A DNA stretch of 64,000 nt from Pantoea vagans (GTDB taxonomy: Bacteria > Pseudomonadota > Gammaproteobacteria > Enterobacterales > Enterobacteriaceae), in NCBI RefSeq assembly GCF_001506165.1, contig NZ_CP011427.1, positions 2,232,001 to 2,296,000 of the forward strand, written 5' to 3'. Each line of letters opens with the position of its first letter. Position 1 is the stretch's first letter. Positions 10,198-23,685 of this stretch are shown in pieces. Under the pieces are notes generated by a model. The model had not been told where the DNA came from. It saw nothing but the letters and a program-made list of their open reading frames with translations, and did not search any database. The position numbers and the translations under genes are program-made.

Positions 10198-10941
10198 TTA
10201 CTGCTTTGAGGGTGTATGCAAGCTCACATCAGGATAAATAAGATCGCTTAACCGTTCCGCTTTAACAACCGGGAACAAATTTCCTTGCAGTTGCGCCCCA
10301 TTTAACTGGCTAACTTTCTCCAGCAGCAGGCCATCGTCGACGCCACATATAATTATCTGGTCGGCGAAATCGGAAAACGTATCAATCATCGTTTGCATAA
10401 AAGGTGTAAAAGATGCACGTTTTGCAAGCCCCTGAATAAAGACCTTATCCAGTTTCAATACGTTAAACAGATTATCATAGACTGCGGTTGCAGGCGCTTT
10501 TCCCGCCCCAAACTGCGAGAGTGATAAACGGAATTCTTGCTGTAAGGAAGCTAAAAGCGGCTGCGCTTTTCCCTTGGCTAATTGCGGAAACGTTTCGCTG
10601 ACATCCAGAATAATAAAAGAAAGTTGTTTAAATTTCCTTAACAGAAATTCGCTTTCCAATAGCATTGTGGCCATGGAATCATCAATACGTACCAAGGCGG
10701 TAATTTGATGTAACTCAAAAAATTCACGGTACTTTTCCAGCAATGAAAGCTGGCTCTGCAGTAAGCGTAATTGCTGCGCATCGTCTAACTGCGGCAACAA
10801 CAAATCCTGCGGCAGCGTAATAGGTGCGCTGTCGTGGACGAATTGCGTCACCAGCTCGACCGAAGTCAGCTGGCCCGCCAGAGAGTAAACTGGATAAAAC
10901 CAGGTTTCCGACTGATAGTCGGCAGATAAATGGACTTTCAT
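10198..10941 (-). CDS. ydiV: YdiV/RflP-like degenerate EAL protein (putative anti-FlhDC factor)
   Basis: The 247-aa product has the length, neighbourhood (selO upstream, nlpC downstream) and overall fold signature of E. coli YdiV. YdiV is an EAL-like protein that binds FlhD and represses flagellar genes instead of hydrolysing c-di-GMP. The EAL motif position reads ELV, and the metal-binding acidic residues of active EAL enzymes are not evident, so catalysis is unlikely. Later family-like blocks are [34 protein letters not shown] and IIICGVDDG. An alternative start at 10974 adds 11 residues; neither start has a clear ribosome site, and 10941 (MKVHLSADY) matches E. coli better. Identity to E. 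coli is modest. Confidence 0.8.
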   Translation of the reverse strand: MKVHLSADYQSETWFYPVYSLAGQLTSVELVTQFVHDSAPITLPQDLLLPQLDDAQQLRLLQSQLSLLEKYREFFELHQITALVRIDDSMATMLLESEFLLRKFKQLSFIILDVSETFPQLAKGKAQPLLASLQQEFRLSLSQFGAGKAPATAVYDNLFNVLKLDKVFIQGLAKRASFTPFMQTMIDTFSDFADQIIICGVDDGLLLEKVSQLNGAQLQGNLFPVVKAERLSDLIYPDVSLHTPSKQ

Positions 10942-11196
10942 TTCTACAGCCAGAAGCAGTGGCAATTGGCGCATCGTATATCAATGAAAACCACCAGGCA
11001 ATAGGACCAAACGTTTGAAGAGACGCTGTTTTTATGCCTGATTAAGCGGTTTTAAGCCTGAGATAATACTTAAGCCAAATAACCGGGGTTAATATCCTTA
11101 CCGATTAAATAAACTTAGCACTCTTTTTAGTATTGAAGAAAGGCTATTTAAAGTTCCATTTTAAATGAGAGTTAAGTCAGGCTTTGCCATCACAAT

Positions 11197-11236
11197 TAAT
11201 AATGCATAAAACCACGCGCCTTTTATGGCATTATTA
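11197..11236 (-). terminator. Palindrome after nlpC, possible terminator
   Basis: Arms of 15 nt (TAATAATGCATAAAA and its complement with one bulged G) enclose a 9-nt GC-rich loop, 17 nt beyond the nlpC stop. It lacks a clean T tract on the minus strand, so its role is uncertain. The remaining intergenic DNA (10942-11253) shows no gene. Confidence 0.45.
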
Positions 11237-11253
11237 CCTAGTATGGTACTCAA

Positions 11254-11715
11254 TCAGATGCGACGCGCTTGCCAAAATACTTTGCGCCAATAAACATTGT
11301 CCAGTGAGGAACGGATTACACCCTGACTGGTAGAGGCATGAATAAAGGTGTTATCGGTATCATAAATACCAACGTGCAGGCCATTTTCACCGCTGCCGGT
11401 CTTGAAGAATACCAGATCGCCAGGTAGCAGGTCACTTTTGTCGATTCGCGTGCCAATATCGGTTTGATCAATCGTGGAACGCGGCAGCTGCATGGCAAAT
11501 TGATCACGGAAAGTCAGATAAACAAAGCCCGAGCAATCCACCCCACCGCGACTTAACCCGCCGTATCGATAAGGCGTTCCCCGCCAGTGTGTGAGTTGTT
11601 CATTGAGTTGGGCAATAACGGTAATCGAATCAGACAGGCGACCATTCGGCGGCGGTGCACGATGGCTGCTACAGCCTGCCAACAGCAGAACCAGAATAAA
11701 AACCGTAAGTCGCAT
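11254..11715 (-). CDS. nlpC: NlpC/P60 family lipoprotein peptidase
   Basis: The 153-aa lipoprotein begins with a short signal peptide and lipobox (LLAGC, Cys near residue 15) and carries one NlpC/P60 cysteine peptidase domain. The catalytic set is visible: Cys in GGVDCSGFVYL, His in GLHVGIYD, and a second His in TFIHAST. Enzymes of this class cut peptide crosslinks or stems of peptidoglycan. Length matches E. coli NlpC (154 aa) and it follows btuD in the same direction as in E. coli. Confidence 0.95.
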   Translation of the reverse strand: MRLTVFILVLLLAGCSSHRAPPPNGRLSDSITVIAQLNEQLTHWRGTPYRYGGLSRGGVDCSGFVYLTFRDQFAMQLPRSTIDQTDIGTRIDKSDLLPGDLVFFKTGSGENGLHVGIYDTDNTFIHASTSQGVIRSSLDNVYWRKVFWQARRI

Positions 11716-11784
11716 CAGAATAATCCTTAAATCCGTCGCCCGGCAGACACTTTAGCGGTAAATCTGCCGTTCAGGCAACGACAT

Positions 11785-12531
11785 TCAAGGGATAAACAGC
11801 AGCGGGCCTTGTGCGGTGTCGATTTGCTCGAAGTGAGTCTGATACAGCGGTGCCAGTTGTTCGGCAGTCAATACTTCCCGTGCGCCGCCTTGGCTCACCA
11901 TACTTCCTTGATGCATTAACCACACAATATCCGCATGGCGCAGGCTATGATTGAGGTCGTGGCCACTGGCGATGATGGCGATGCCTGCGTGGCATAGGCT
12001 GCTCAGTAACTTATCCACCGCACGCTGTTGCGCGACGTCCAGCGCGGTCATTGGCTCATCCAGAATCAGCAACTTCCCGCGTGGATTGAGCAACGGATGA
12101 ATCTGTAATACGACCGCGGCCAGCCGTACACGCTGCCATTCACCACCCGAAAGCTGTGTCAGGTTGCAGGTCAGTTTGTGTTGCAAGCTGAGCTGAGTGA
12201 GAACATCCGACAGCGTGGCATCTGCCTGGGGAGACGCCGATGAGCAATGTAGCCGCAGAAAGTGCCAAACCGGCATCGACCCTAATGCCAACTGCTGCTG
12301 AGGCAACCACGCGCGCAACTGCGCCAACGCAGCCCCACTTAAGGTCTCAAGTTGCTGGCCAGCGATCCGAATGCTGCCTTTAACAGGCAGCAGGCCTGAA
12401 AGCGCGCTTAACAGCGTGCTTTTGCCCGCGCCATTTGGCCCAACCAGGTGAACCAGAGAGCCAGCATTCAGGGTAAGGTCGACGGGAGTCAGTCGCCCTG
12501 CGACGCTCACTCCCTCGCACTGCAACAGCAT
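11785..12531 (-). CDS. btuD: Vitamin B12 ABC importer ATPase BtuD
   Basis: The 248-aa ATPase energises cobalamin import through BtuC2. Walker A GPNGAGKST lies near residues 33-41, the ABC signature LSGGEWQRVRLA near 126-137, and Walker B with D-loop LLILDEPMTALD near 155-166; the H-loop is in IIASGHDLNHS. Its ATG directly follows the btuE stop (TAAATG), which implies translational coupling. Confidence 0.97.
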   Translation of the reverse strand: MLLQCEGVSVAGRLTPVDLTLNAGSLVHLVGPNGAGKSTLLSALSGLLPVKGSIRIAGQQLETLSGAALAQLRAWLPQQQLALGSMPVWHFLRLHCSSASPQADATLSDVLTQLSLQHKLTCNLTQLSGGEWQRVRLAAVVLQIHPLLNPRGKLLILDEPMTALDVAQQRAVDKLLSSLCHAGIAIIASGHDLNHSLRHADIVWLMHQGSMVSQGGAREVLTAEQLAPLYQTHFEQIDTAQGPLLFIP

Positions 12532-13077
12532 TTACTCGGCCAATGCCTGCTCAACGCGTTTCAGGATAATCGGATCGTCTGGCGTCATATCCGGTGAGAA
12601 ACGCGCAATTACTTTGCCCTGCTTGTTGATCAGGAATTTCTCGAAGTTCCACAGAATATCGCCTTCCGCTTTCGGCGCACGACCTTTGCTCATCATACGT
12701 TCCAGGAAACCGCTGCCTTCCGGACGCTGGGCCTCTGGCTGAGCCGCAGTCAGTTGCGCATACAGGGGATGGCGATTCGCCCCGTTGACGTCGGTTTTAT
12801 CGAACATCGGGAAGGTCACACCATAAGTGGTGCTGCAGAACGTTTTGATCTCTTCATTACTGCCAGGTTCCTGCTCAAGGAACTGGTTGCACGGAAAACC
12901 GAGCACACTGAAATCTTTGTTCTGCCAGGCTTTTTGTAATGACTCAAGCTGCTCATACTGCGCCGTCAGACCACATTTAGACGCCACGTTAACCACCAGC
13001 AAGACTTTATCCTGATACTGCGCCAACGTGGTTTTTTCGCCATCCAGTGTAACCAGATCAGTTTGATAGATACTCAT
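12532..13077 (-). CDS. btuE: Glutathione/thioredoxin peroxidase BtuE
   Basis: The 181-aa glutathione-peroxidase-fold enzyme reduces hydroperoxides, mainly with thioredoxin in E. coli. The peroxidatic cysteine is in NVASKCGLTAQYEQL near residue 35. The conserved GFPCNQFLEQEPGSNEEI and WNFEKFLI provide the catalytic Gln and Trp. It sits between btuC and btuD as in E. coli, although it is not required for B12 transport. AGGAA precedes the start. Confidence 0.96.
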   Translation of the reverse strand: MSIYQTDLVTLDGEKTTLAQYQDKVLLVVNVASKCGLTAQYEQLESLQKAWQNKDFSVLGFPCNQFLEQEPGSNEEIKTFCSTTYGVTFPMFDKTDVNGANRHPLYAQLTAAQPEAQRPEGSGFLERMMSKGRAPKAEGDILWNFEKFLINKQGKVIARFSPDMTPDDPIILKRVEQALAE

Positions 13078-13116
13078 TGTTGATTCCTGTTGTTGAACCC
13101 AAGATGCCAGCCGCAG

Positions 13117-14100
13117 CTAGCGCGAAGACTTCACTAATAGCACAATAAATAGTGGTGCTCCCAGCGTGGCGGTCACCACACCAATCGGTAATTCCGCGGA
13201 GGTCAGCACCAGGCGCGCGATAATATCCGCCCCCAGCAACACCGCGGCACCCGCCAGAGCGGATGCCGGTAACAGATAACGATGATCACTCAAGCCACTC
13301 AGCCGAAGCAAATGTGGGATCACCAGTCCGACAAAACCGATTGCGCCGGCCATCGCCACACTGGCCCCCACCAGCCATCCCATTGCCAGCACTAACAGAT
13401 TGCGCCACAGCAGCAGCGGTAAACCCAGCTGACGTGCTGAGGTCTCTCCCAGCGCCAGTAAATTGAGAGGGCGCGCGGTAGCGATGAGCAGTAACGTGAC
13501 CGGCAACAGTGCCAGCATCATCCAGCCGTAACGCCAGTCAATGCCGCTGAAGCCGCCCATCATCCAGTACATCAGCTGGCGCAGATCGAGGCTGGTGCTA
13601 AAGTACACCGCCCACGTCATGATGGCGCTAAAGATAATGCCGAGCGCCACGCCCGTCAGCAGCAGGCGAGTAGCCGATAGCTGACGGTGAGCAAAATGCA
13701 GCAGAATGAGGGTGATGAATAACGCACCCGCCATGGCGGCCAACGCCAGACTCCACAACGAGCCATTACCCAGCATCACCCCCAGCACTAGACCGATTCC
13801 CGCACCATTGGACACGCCCAGCAGGCCGGGTTCTGCCAGCGGATTATTAAACAGCGCCTGCATCACCACGCCACTCACCGCCAGCGCGGCACCCACCAGC
13901 AATACAGCCAGGGTGCGCGGCAAACGCAGTTGCCAGACGAAGAGGTCGTTCGATGCGCTAAACCATTGTGTGGGGGGGATCCAGTTATCACCGGCACACA
14001 GGCTAATGATGAACAGAAGCAGCACAGCGGCACTGAGTAGCATCAGCCAACGCTGGCTGCGGCGGTCGGCCTGTCGGGCAAGCTGGTCCAGCAGAGTCAT
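13117..14100 (-). CDS. btuC: Vitamin B12 ABC importer permease BtuC
   Basis: The 327-aa FecCD-family permease has about ten membrane helices. Family blocks include [46 protein letters not shown] and the BtuD-contacting loop [15 protein letters not shown] [15 protein letters not shown]. The open frame extends upstream to 14286, but that extension is basic, not hydrophobic, and has no E. coli counterpart; [10 protein letters not shown] at 14100 is the family start. The order btuC-btuE-btuD-nlpC is conserved. No cobalamin riboswitch was seen upstream. Confidence 0.95.
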   Translation of the reverse strand: MTLLDQLARQADRRSQRWLMLLSAAVLLLFIISLCAGDNWIPPTQWFSASNDLFVWQLRLPRTLAVLLVGAALAVSGVVMQALFNNPLAEPGLLGVSNGAGIGLVLGVMLGNGSLWSLALAAMAGALFITLILLHFAHRQLSATRLLLTGVALGIIFSAIMTWAVYFSTSLDLRQLMYWMMGGFSGIDWRYGWMMLALLPVTLLLIATARPLNLLALGETSARQLGLPLLLWRNLLVLAMGWLVGASVAMAGAIGFVGLVIPHLLRLSGLSDHRYLLPASALAGAAVLLGADIIARLVLTSAELPIGVVTATLGAPLFIVLLVKSSR

Positions 14101-14158
14101 AGAAAAGATTGGCTGAGAAAACAGAGATTTGATTGTAGTGGGATTGTGGCAAAAAGAA

Positions 14159-14180
14159 AGCGGCACCTGAAGGTGCCGCT
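14159..14180 (-). terminator. Terminator of the DUF2502 gene
   Basis: A perfect 9-bp stem (AGCGGCACC / GGTGCCGCT) with loop TTCA on the minus strand is followed by TTCTTTTT, 9 nt after the stop codon of the upstream gene. Confidence 0.85.
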
Positions 14181-14188
14181 GAGGAGAC

Positions 14189-14551
14189 TTAATGACGCGG
14201 AGGAATCGGTTGACCGTGATCATCATGCTGGTTGTGATTATCACGCGGGTCGTTGTGCTGCTGGCGAGGCTGCGGTTTGTTGTCATGACGCGGTGCGTTG
14301 CCCGGGTGCTGTGACTGCCAGCCGTTACCGTTCCAGTAACCGTGTGGACCTTTCATACCAACACGTTGGTTATGATGCTGTTTCCACCACGTAGGCGCAC
14401 GCCAGTCATAGCCATCCCAGTAGTAGCCACGTTTATCCTGGTCACCGATATGAATCGATACCCCTGGGGTGTTCATGTTGACAGAAACATTGGCACTGGC
14501 CAGCAGCGGCATTCCTAACAGGATGCTTAATAAAAGTGCTGTCTTTTTCAT
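14189..14551 (-). CDS. DUF2502 (YpeC-like) secreted small protein
   Basis: The 120-aa protein starts with a clear Sec signal peptide ([20 protein letters not shown], cleavage near residue 20). The mature part has the DUF2502 pattern [21 protein letters not shown], followed by a Trp-rich stretch and a low-complexity His/Gln/Asp/Pro tail. E. coli YpeC is the nearest family member I recognise; its function is unknown. Between ihfA and btuC it is an insertion relative to E. coli. It has its own terminator. The His-rich tail could bind metal, but that is only a guess. Confidence 0.85.
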   Translation of the reverse strand: MKKTALLLSILLGMPLLASANVSVNMNTPGVSIHIGDQDKRGYYWDGYDWRAPTWWKQHHNQRVGMKGPHGYWNGNGWQSQHPGNAPRHDNKPQPRQQHNDPRDNHNQHDDHGQPIPPRH

Positions 14552-14706
14552 CAGCGAAAACCTCTTGTAATGTGATGGCGCTGTTATAACAAATGAAATG
14601 AGACAGTCACTATCGGCGAGTGCCGATTTTCATCCTATTTTCCGGATACTTACGAAATCCTGACAATATGGAAAGATTGCGTAGATCGCCTGTTTTTCAG
14701 CCAATA

Positions 14707-14731
14707 AAAAAGGCCGCTAAGCGGCCTTTTT
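14707..14731 (-). terminator. Terminator of the pheST-ihfA operon
   Basis: AAAAAGGCCGC, a 3-nt loop and GCGGCCTTTTT form a symmetrical hairpin with T tracts on both strands, 12 nt beyond the ihfA stop. Confidence 0.9.
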
Positions 14732-14743
14732 GTCATACTGAAA

Positions 14744-15046
14744 TTAGTCAGCGTCCTTCGGTGTCGCGTTCTCGACGCGACTTTTCAACTTCTGCCCCGG
14801 ACGGAATGTCACCACCCGGCGGGCAGTGATTGGAATATCTTCTCCCGTCTTCGGGTTACGGCCTGGACGTTGGTTTTTGTCACGCAGATCAAAGTTACCA
14901 AATCCGGACAGTTTAACCTGTTCTCCGTTTTCTAACGCACGGCGAACTTCTTCAAAGAAGAGCTCAACCAACTCTTTGGCATCGCGTTTGCTCAACCCGA
15001 GTTTTTCAAACAGGTACTCTGACATTTCAGCTTTTGTAAGCGCCAT
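14744..15046 (-). CDS. ihfA: Integration host factor subunit alpha
   Basis: The 100-aa HU/IHF-family protein bends DNA as a heterodimer with IHF-beta. It starts [33 protein letters not shown] and carries the DNA-intercalating beta-arm with the conserved proline in [14 protein letters not shown]. It begins 4 nt after the pheT stop with a good ribosome site (GAGGGA), so it is cotranscribed with pheST as in E. coli. Confidence 0.98.
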   Translation of the reverse strand: MALTKAEMSEYLFEKLGLSKRDAKELVELFFEEVRRALENGEQVKLSGFGNFDLRDKNQRPGRNPKTGEDIPITARRVVTFRPGQKLKSRVENATPKDAD

Positions 15047-15050
15047 AGGT

Positions 15051-17438
15051 TCAATCCCTCAAGGTTGCCTGGAATCGCTCTTTTAATGCCGCAACGCATT
15101 TGGCAACGGTCGCGGCAATCTCCTCTTCTTCGAGTGTCCGGCTGGTATCCTGCAAAATCAGGCTAATCGCAAGGCTCTTTTCGCCCTCGTTTACGCCCTT
15201 ACCACGGTACACGTCAAACAAGTTTACGCCAACTACCTGATTTACGCCAACTTTCTTACACTCCGCGATGATATCTGCTGCGGGCACGTTTTCAGCCACT
15301 ACCACAGCGATATCACGACGGTTTGCTGGGAAGCGTGAAATCTCGCGCGCGTCAGGCAGGACGCGGTCTGCGACCTTATTCCAAAGCAGTTCAAACACTA
15401 AGGTGCGGCCGTTGAGATCCAGCTTACGTTCCAGCTCCGGATGAACCACCCCGATAAATCCGATTCGTTCGCCACGTAAATAAATTGCAGCGCTCTGTCC
15501 TGGATGCAGCGCCGGATTGGCCTCTGCACGGAAAGAAATCTCATCAAGTTTACCGGTCAAATCCAGCAGCGATTCTAAATCGCCTTTTAAATCATAGAAG
15601 TCAACCGCCTGACGCGCCAGATCCCAATGCTCTTCGTAGCGATTACCGCTCAGTACGCCCGCCAGCATAAGATCCTGGCGAATACCGAGATCGGCCTGAG
15701 TATCAGGAACAAAGCGCAAACCGCTTTCAAACAGGCGTACACGGCCTTGCTGACGGTTCTGGTTGTACACCACAGCCCCTAGCAGACCGGTCCACAGTGA
15801 CAAACGCATCGCGGACATATCGCTGGAAATCGGGCTTGGCAGAATCAGCGCTTCTTCACCGGGATGCAGCAGCTGCTGCACTTTCGGATCAACGAAGCTG
15901 TAAGTGATGGCTTCCTGATAGCCTTTATCCACCAGCAGGCTGCGCGCACGTTTCAGGGATAAATCCGCTTCGCGATGCTGTGTCATGATCAGGTTGGCTT
16001 TCACCGGCACATCAGGAATGTTGTTGTAGCCGTAGACACGCGCCACTTCCTCAACCAAGTCTTCCTCAATAGCCATGTCGAAGCGCCAGCTTGGTGCGAC
16101 AGCTTTCCACTCGCCGTTGCCCACGGTCACTTCACAACCCAGACGCGTCAGAATGTCTGTGACCTGCTCATCGGCAATCACGTGACCAATCAGGCGGTCC
16201 AGCTTTTCACGACGCAGCGTGATGGTGGCACGCTCAGGCAATTTGCTGGCGTCAGTTTGATCGATAACTGGACCCGCTTCACCGCCACAGATGTCCAGCA
16301 GCAGCTGAGTCGCGCGTTCAATCGCTTTGAACTGCAGCGCAGGATCGACACCACGCTCGTAACGGTGTGAAGCATCGGTATGCAGACCCTGACGACGGGC
16401 ACGGCCGGTGATCGCCAGCGGTTCAAAGAAGGCGCACTCGAACAGCACGTTTTGGGTCTGATCGTTCACACCTGAGTGCTCACCACCAAAAATACCGCCC
16501 ATCGCCAGCGCTTTCTGATGGTCCGCAATCACCAGCGTGTCGCTGCTGAGTTTAGCTTCGGTGCCATCCAACAGCGTCAGCACTTCGCCCTCTTCCGCCA
16601 TGCGCACCACGATGCCGCCATCAATGCGGTCGAGGTCAAAGGCGTGCATAGGCTGGCCGAGTTCCAACAGAACGTAGTTGGTGATATCCACAACCGGGTC
16701 GATTGAACGAATACCGCAGCGACGCAGTTTTTCACGCATCCACAGTGGCGTTGCCGCCTGCACGTTGATGCCTTTTACTACGCGGCCGAGATAACGTGGG
16801 CAAGCATCTGTGGCATCTACGCGAATGGGGAAGGTGTCAGAAATGGTCGCGTTAACGGGTTCAATAGTGGGCTCCGTCAACGGCAAGCCGTTAACCACCG
16901 CCACGTCGCGCGCGATACCGATAATACCGAGGCAATCTGCACGGTTTGGCGTTACGCTGATTTCGATGGTGTTGTCATCCAACTGCAGATAGCTACGGAT
17001 GTCAGTCCCGATTGGTGCATCCGCTGGCAGCTCAATGATGCCACTGTGATCGTCGGAAATTCCCAGCTCAGAGAAAGAGCACAGCATGCCTTCTGAAGGC
17101 TCACCGCGCAGTTTTGCCGCTTTGATTTTGAAATCACCTGGCAGCACAGCGCCCACGGTGGCGACTGCCACTTTCAGACCCTGACGGCAGTTTGGCGCGC
17201 CACAGACGATGTCCAGCAGGCGATCGCCGCCTACATTGATTTTGGTGACGCGCAGTTTGTCGGCGTTCGGGTGCTGGCCGCACTCCACCACTTCACCCAC
17301 CACCACGCCATGGAACGCGCCGGCAACCGGATCAACACCGTCCACTTCCAGGCCGGCCATGGTGATTTGCTCAGACAGCGCAGCGCTGTCCAGGGCTGGA
17401 TTTACCCATTCGCGTAACCAGAGTTCACTGAATTTCAT
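15051..17438 (-). CDS. pheT: Phenylalanine-tRNA ligase beta subunit
   Basis: The 795-aa subunit forms the (alpha-beta)2 enzyme that charges tRNA-Phe. Domains in order: N-terminal tRNA-binding OB fold ([24 protein letters not shown], about residues 40-150), B3/B4 editing domain (about 210-390), B5 domain (about 400-475), a catalytic-like core, and the C-terminal anticodon-binding FDX-ACB domain beginning near [17 protein letters not shown]. Length equals that of E. coli PheT. It follows pheS after 14 nt. Confidence 0.98.
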   Translation of the reverse strand: MKFSELWLREWVNPALDSAALSEQITMAGLEVDGVDPVAGAFHGVVVGEVVECGQHPNADKLRVTKINVGGDRLLDIVCGAPNCRQGLKVAVATVGAVLPGDFKIKAAKLRGEPSEGMLCSFSELGISDDHSGIIELPADAPIGTDIRSYLQLDDNTIEISVTPNRADCLGIIGIARDVAVVNGLPLTEPTIEPVNATISDTFPIRVDATDACPRYLGRVVKGINVQAATPLWMREKLRRCGIRSIDPVVDITNYVLLELGQPMHAFDLDRIDGGIVVRMAEEGEVLTLLDGTEAKLSSDTLVIADHQKALAMGGIFGGEHSGVNDQTQNVLFECAFFEPLAITGRARRQGLHTDASHRYERGVDPALQFKAIERATQLLLDICGGEAGPVIDQTDASKLPERATITLRREKLDRLIGHVIADEQVTDILTRLGCEVTVGNGEWKAVAPSWRFDMAIEEDLVEEVARVYGYNNIPDVPVKANLIMTQHREADLSLKRARSLLVDKGYQEAITYSFVDPKVQQLLHPGEEALILPSPISSDMSAMRLSLWTGLLGAVVYNQNRQQGRVRLFESGLRFVPDTQADLGIRQDLMLAGVLSGNRYEEHWDLARQAVDFYDLKGDLESLLDLTGKLDEISFRAEANPALHPGQSAAIYLRGERIGFIGVVHPELERKLDLNGRTLVFELLWNKVADRVLPDAREISRFPANRRDIAVVVAENVPAADIIAECKKVGVNQVVGVNLFDVYRGKGVNEGEKSLAISLILQDTSRTLEEEEIAATVAKCVAALKERFQATLRD

Positions 17439-17452
17439 TGGATAACCTGCCC

Positions 17453-18463
<1,011 letters not shown>

Positions 18464-18515
18464 TCAGTTCTTGTTGGGATCCTGCGATCCGATTAAGTGT
18501 CGCCAGAAACAAAAA

Positions 18516-18534
18516 AGCCTCCACGGGGGAGGCT
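18516..18534 (-). terminator. pheST attenuator
   Basis: The stem AGCCTCC / GGGAGGCT is followed on the minus strand by TTTTTTGTTT and lies about 50 nt beyond the pheM stop and 80 nt before pheS. Position and sequence match the E. coli pheST attenuator, where ribosome stalling on Phe codons favours an antiterminator. Confidence 0.9.
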
Positions 18535-18583
18535 TTCAGCGCGATTTTTCGTTTCTTTTCTTATGCGCAAAAGCCCCTGATTT

Positions 18584-18628
18584 TCAGGTGCTAAAGTAAA
18601 AAAAGAAACGGAAAATAGTAGCGTGCAT
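18584..18628 (-). CDS. pheM: pheST leader peptide PheM
   Basis: This 14-codon leader reads MHATIFRFFFYFST, with five phenylalanine codons including three in a row. It matches the E. coli leader except at residues 2 and 4. It senses charged tRNA-Phe: scarcity stalls the ribosome and prevents termination at the hairpin at 18516-18534. It is too short for ordinary gene finders. Confidence 0.93.
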   Translation of the reverse strand: MHATIFRFFFYFST

Positions 18629-18662
18629 GCTTGCGTTACCTTGTCTTGATAGAAACCGCACT

Positions 18663-18691
18663 ATTGAAAAGCCCAGCGGTTAAAATGTCAA
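18663..18691 (-). promoter_or_regulatory. pheM-pheST promoter
   Basis: On the minus strand a consensus -35 (TTGACA, 18686-18691) is followed after 17 bp by TTCAAT (18663-18668, four of six matches to TATAAT). A start near 18656 would leave about 28 nt before the pheM ATG. Confidence 0.7.
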
Positions 18692-18720
18692 TCATTTGCG
18701 TGAGTTGCAGACAATAAAAA

Positions 18721-18736
18721 AGGGAGCAAGCTCCCT
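18721..18736 (-). terminator. Terminator of the infC-rpmI-rplT operon
   Basis: AGGGAGC, a 2-nt spacer and GCTCCCT are followed on the minus strand by TTTTTTATT, 12 nt after the rplT stop. Confidence 0.85.
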
Positions 18737-18748
18737 TTTTCACCTGAC

Positions 18749-19120
<372 letters not shown>

Positions 19121-19187
19121 TCATATTCTGTGACGCCCTATTCCCTGCAATACGCAAAGTGTTCGGGCAGATTTATAAAAAGTTTAC

Positions 19188-19469
<282 letters not shown>

Positions 19470-19484
19470 TTATTACTTGAAGGC

Positions 19485-21969
<2,485 letters not shown>

Positions 21970-21989
21970 TTCATATCCTTATTGCAGTG

Positions 21990-22010
21990 GTAAGCCACAC
22001 GAAAGCCTAC
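21990..22010 (-). promoter_or_regulatory. thrS translational operator, tRNA-Thr anticodon-like hairpin
   Basis: On the mRNA strand a 7-bp stem (GTAGGCT / GGCTTAC with two G-U pairs) closes a 7-nt loop TTCGTGT. The loop has U at the position of U33 followed by CGU, a threonine anticodon, at positions 34-36. It lies 21 nt before the thrS ATG. In E. coli, ThrRS binds such a mimic and blocks ribosome loading. The rest of the leader (22011-22140) shows no gene. Confidence 0.75.
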
Positions 22011-22164
22011 ATGCAAGATTCAGTTTCGTTTGAGTAGCTCGGCGTAATGTCAGACCCACGTTGTCGGAATGACGCCAGGAGTGTAAAGCGCCGGAGATAA
22101 TAGCAGCTTTCACTCGCCAGCAAAACCCATCAAAAATGCGCTAAGCCAAAGAGAGATAAAAAAA

Positions 22165-22196
22165 AACCGCTACGCGGCACAGACCGGGTAGCGGTT
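22165..22196 (-). terminator. Terminator of ydiY
   Basis: A 9-bp stem (AACCGCTAC / GTAGCGGTT) with a 14-nt loop is followed by nine T on the minus strand, 18 nt after the ydiY stop. Confidence 0.85.
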
Positions 22197-22213
22197 GTTC
22201 AATCCGATCTCGC

Positions 22214-22975
22214 TTACATCGCGTAGGAGAGCTGAATCGTGGTTTTGGTGTCGGTACGATCCGGCGCAGATTCCGGCGGATTGTTGTTCCAGGTCACGTT
22301 GTATGCCAGCTTCAAAGCGAAGTGGGCATTGATTGCCACTTGCAGGCCGGTTTCAGAGTTGACGGTGGTGTCATCTCCGAAGCTGCTCAGAACGGAGACA
22401 CCCTGAATGAACTTGGTGGTGTCCGTCAGCTGCCACTGATAGCTGACCGCGCCATAACCCAGCGCTTTGGTTTCATGACCACCCGCGTGGAAATCGTCAT
22501 AACGCACACCCGGACCGAATTCAGCACGCAGTGAGTGCACTGGGCCGTTCAGGATCTGGCGACCATAACCTGCAGTCAGTACGTCACGTGAATCATAACC
22601 GTTGAAACGATCGCTCAACCAGCTTGCCTGACCGAACAGGTAGTCAGCGCTGTTGAGGTTGTAACGGGTACGGCCACCGAGGCTGTAAGTCTCTGACGAA
22701 CGCTCATCATTTGAGGAGTTGTTCGCAGCATTACCCCAAAGACTGTAAGCGGTGTTGGTCTGATACCAGGTCATGTTGGTCGCAGCACTCAGCGCTGAGC
22801 TGGTGGTGTTACCGGTCTGAGCCAGATATCCCGCTGACGCGCTGCCTTCAAACGGTTTTTTCGCCGTTGAAGGGTCATCCATGGAGGTGAATACGGTGTT
22901 ATCTGCAAATGCCTGGTGACAAAATGCTCCAGCAGAGAGCAATAAAACAGCGGACAGCTTATTAAAGGCTTTCAT
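22214..22975 (-). CDS. ydiY: DUF481 outer-membrane beta-barrel protein YdiY
   Basis: The 253-aa protein has a signal peptide (MKAFNKLSAVLLLSAGAFCHQAFA) and a DUF481 barrel with alternating aromatic strands and C-terminal Met after TTIQLSYA. It aligns with E. coli YdiY throughout (FTSMDDPSTAKKPFEGSASAGYLAQTGNT, then GYGRQILNGPVHSLRAEFGPGVRYD). The open frame extends 21 codons upstream, but ATG 22975 begins the signal peptide. Function is unknown; expression in E. coli responds to acid. It is transcribed alone, with its own terminator. Confidence 0.92.
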   Translation of the reverse strand: MKAFNKLSAVLLLSAGAFCHQAFADNTVFTSMDDPSTAKKPFEGSASAGYLAQTGNTTSSALSAATNMTWYQTNTAYSLWGNAANNSSNDERSSETYSLGGRTRYNLNSADYLFGQASWLSDRFNGYDSRDVLTAGYGRQILNGPVHSLRAEFGPGVRYDDFHAGGHETKALGYGAVSYQWQLTDTTKFIQGVSVLSSFGDDTTVNSETGLQVAINAHFALKLAYNVTWNNNPPESAPDRTDTKTTIQLSYAM

Positions 22976-23305
22976 TAAATGTGACCCGTACGACAGTTTA
23001 AAAAATGATGAGTCTGAAGAGTTTTCCCGGCCAATCAATGCAATTTACGGTAAGTTTTGTAAAAAAATATGAAAGCGCCAGAAAAGCCAGGTTTCGTGTG
23101 GAAACCGCCCGTGGAATGAGACCTTTCCCATTTCCGGCGCGCATTATAAGAGGCAATTAGCGAAATAGCAGCTTAATTGCTACAAGAATTTTCCGAACCC
23201 TGCTGACACAGATTTACGCCCCTTCCCGGTCAGAATTGAGCAGAATTCGCTCTATCCGTTGCGCTGGTCTACGCTGAAATTTGTTCCATTACAATGAGGT
23301 GAAAG

Positions 23306-23596
23306 ATGAGCGACCATGACCTTAAACGTTACGTTGTCACGCTAAACTATCTGGATGCGAGCTTAAGTGATTTGCAGTCCCTGAACAGTGTCATGGTAAA
23401 TGGCGGTTATAGCACCACGTTGCACGATGAGAACGGCCACGCACATGAGTTGGGTACAAATAGTTATGGCCTGATAAGTGCACTGGAACAGCAGGATGTC
23501 ATCGAGCAAACAATCGGGTTAGCTGAAGTGGCTTTGCATCGTAAACCGGAAGTGGTGGTCACCACTCTGGACGCTTTTTTGAAGGCGCAATCCTGA
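23306..23596 (+). CDS. ydiZ: YdiZ-like small cytoplasmic protein
   Basis: The 96-aa protein resembles E. coli YdiZ in size, position before yniA, and segments such as HELGTNSYGLISALEQQDVIEQTIGLAEVALHRKPEVVVTTLDAFL. No signal peptide or membrane segment is present and the function is unknown. GAGGTG lies 5 nt before the ATG. In E. coli pfkB lies between ydiY and ydiZ; it is absent here, and 22976-23305 holds only promoter-like DNA. Confidence 0.85.
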   Translation: MSDHDLKRYVVTLNYLDASLSDLQSLNSVMVNGGYSTTLHDENGHAHELGTNSYGLISALEQQDVIEQTIGLAEVALHRKPEVVVTTLDAFLKAQS

Positions 23597-23685
23597 AGCG
23601 TGCAAAAATTAGGCAGCACCACTGGTTTTGCTGAAGTTTTGCGCGTTACAATCACACTTACGCAGCGAATAAAGAGGATTACCCA

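Noticed and set aside
14101-14286. Upstream extension of btuC by 62 codons
   Set aside because: The extension is not hydrophobic, overlaps the terminator of the DUF2502 gene and has no family counterpart.
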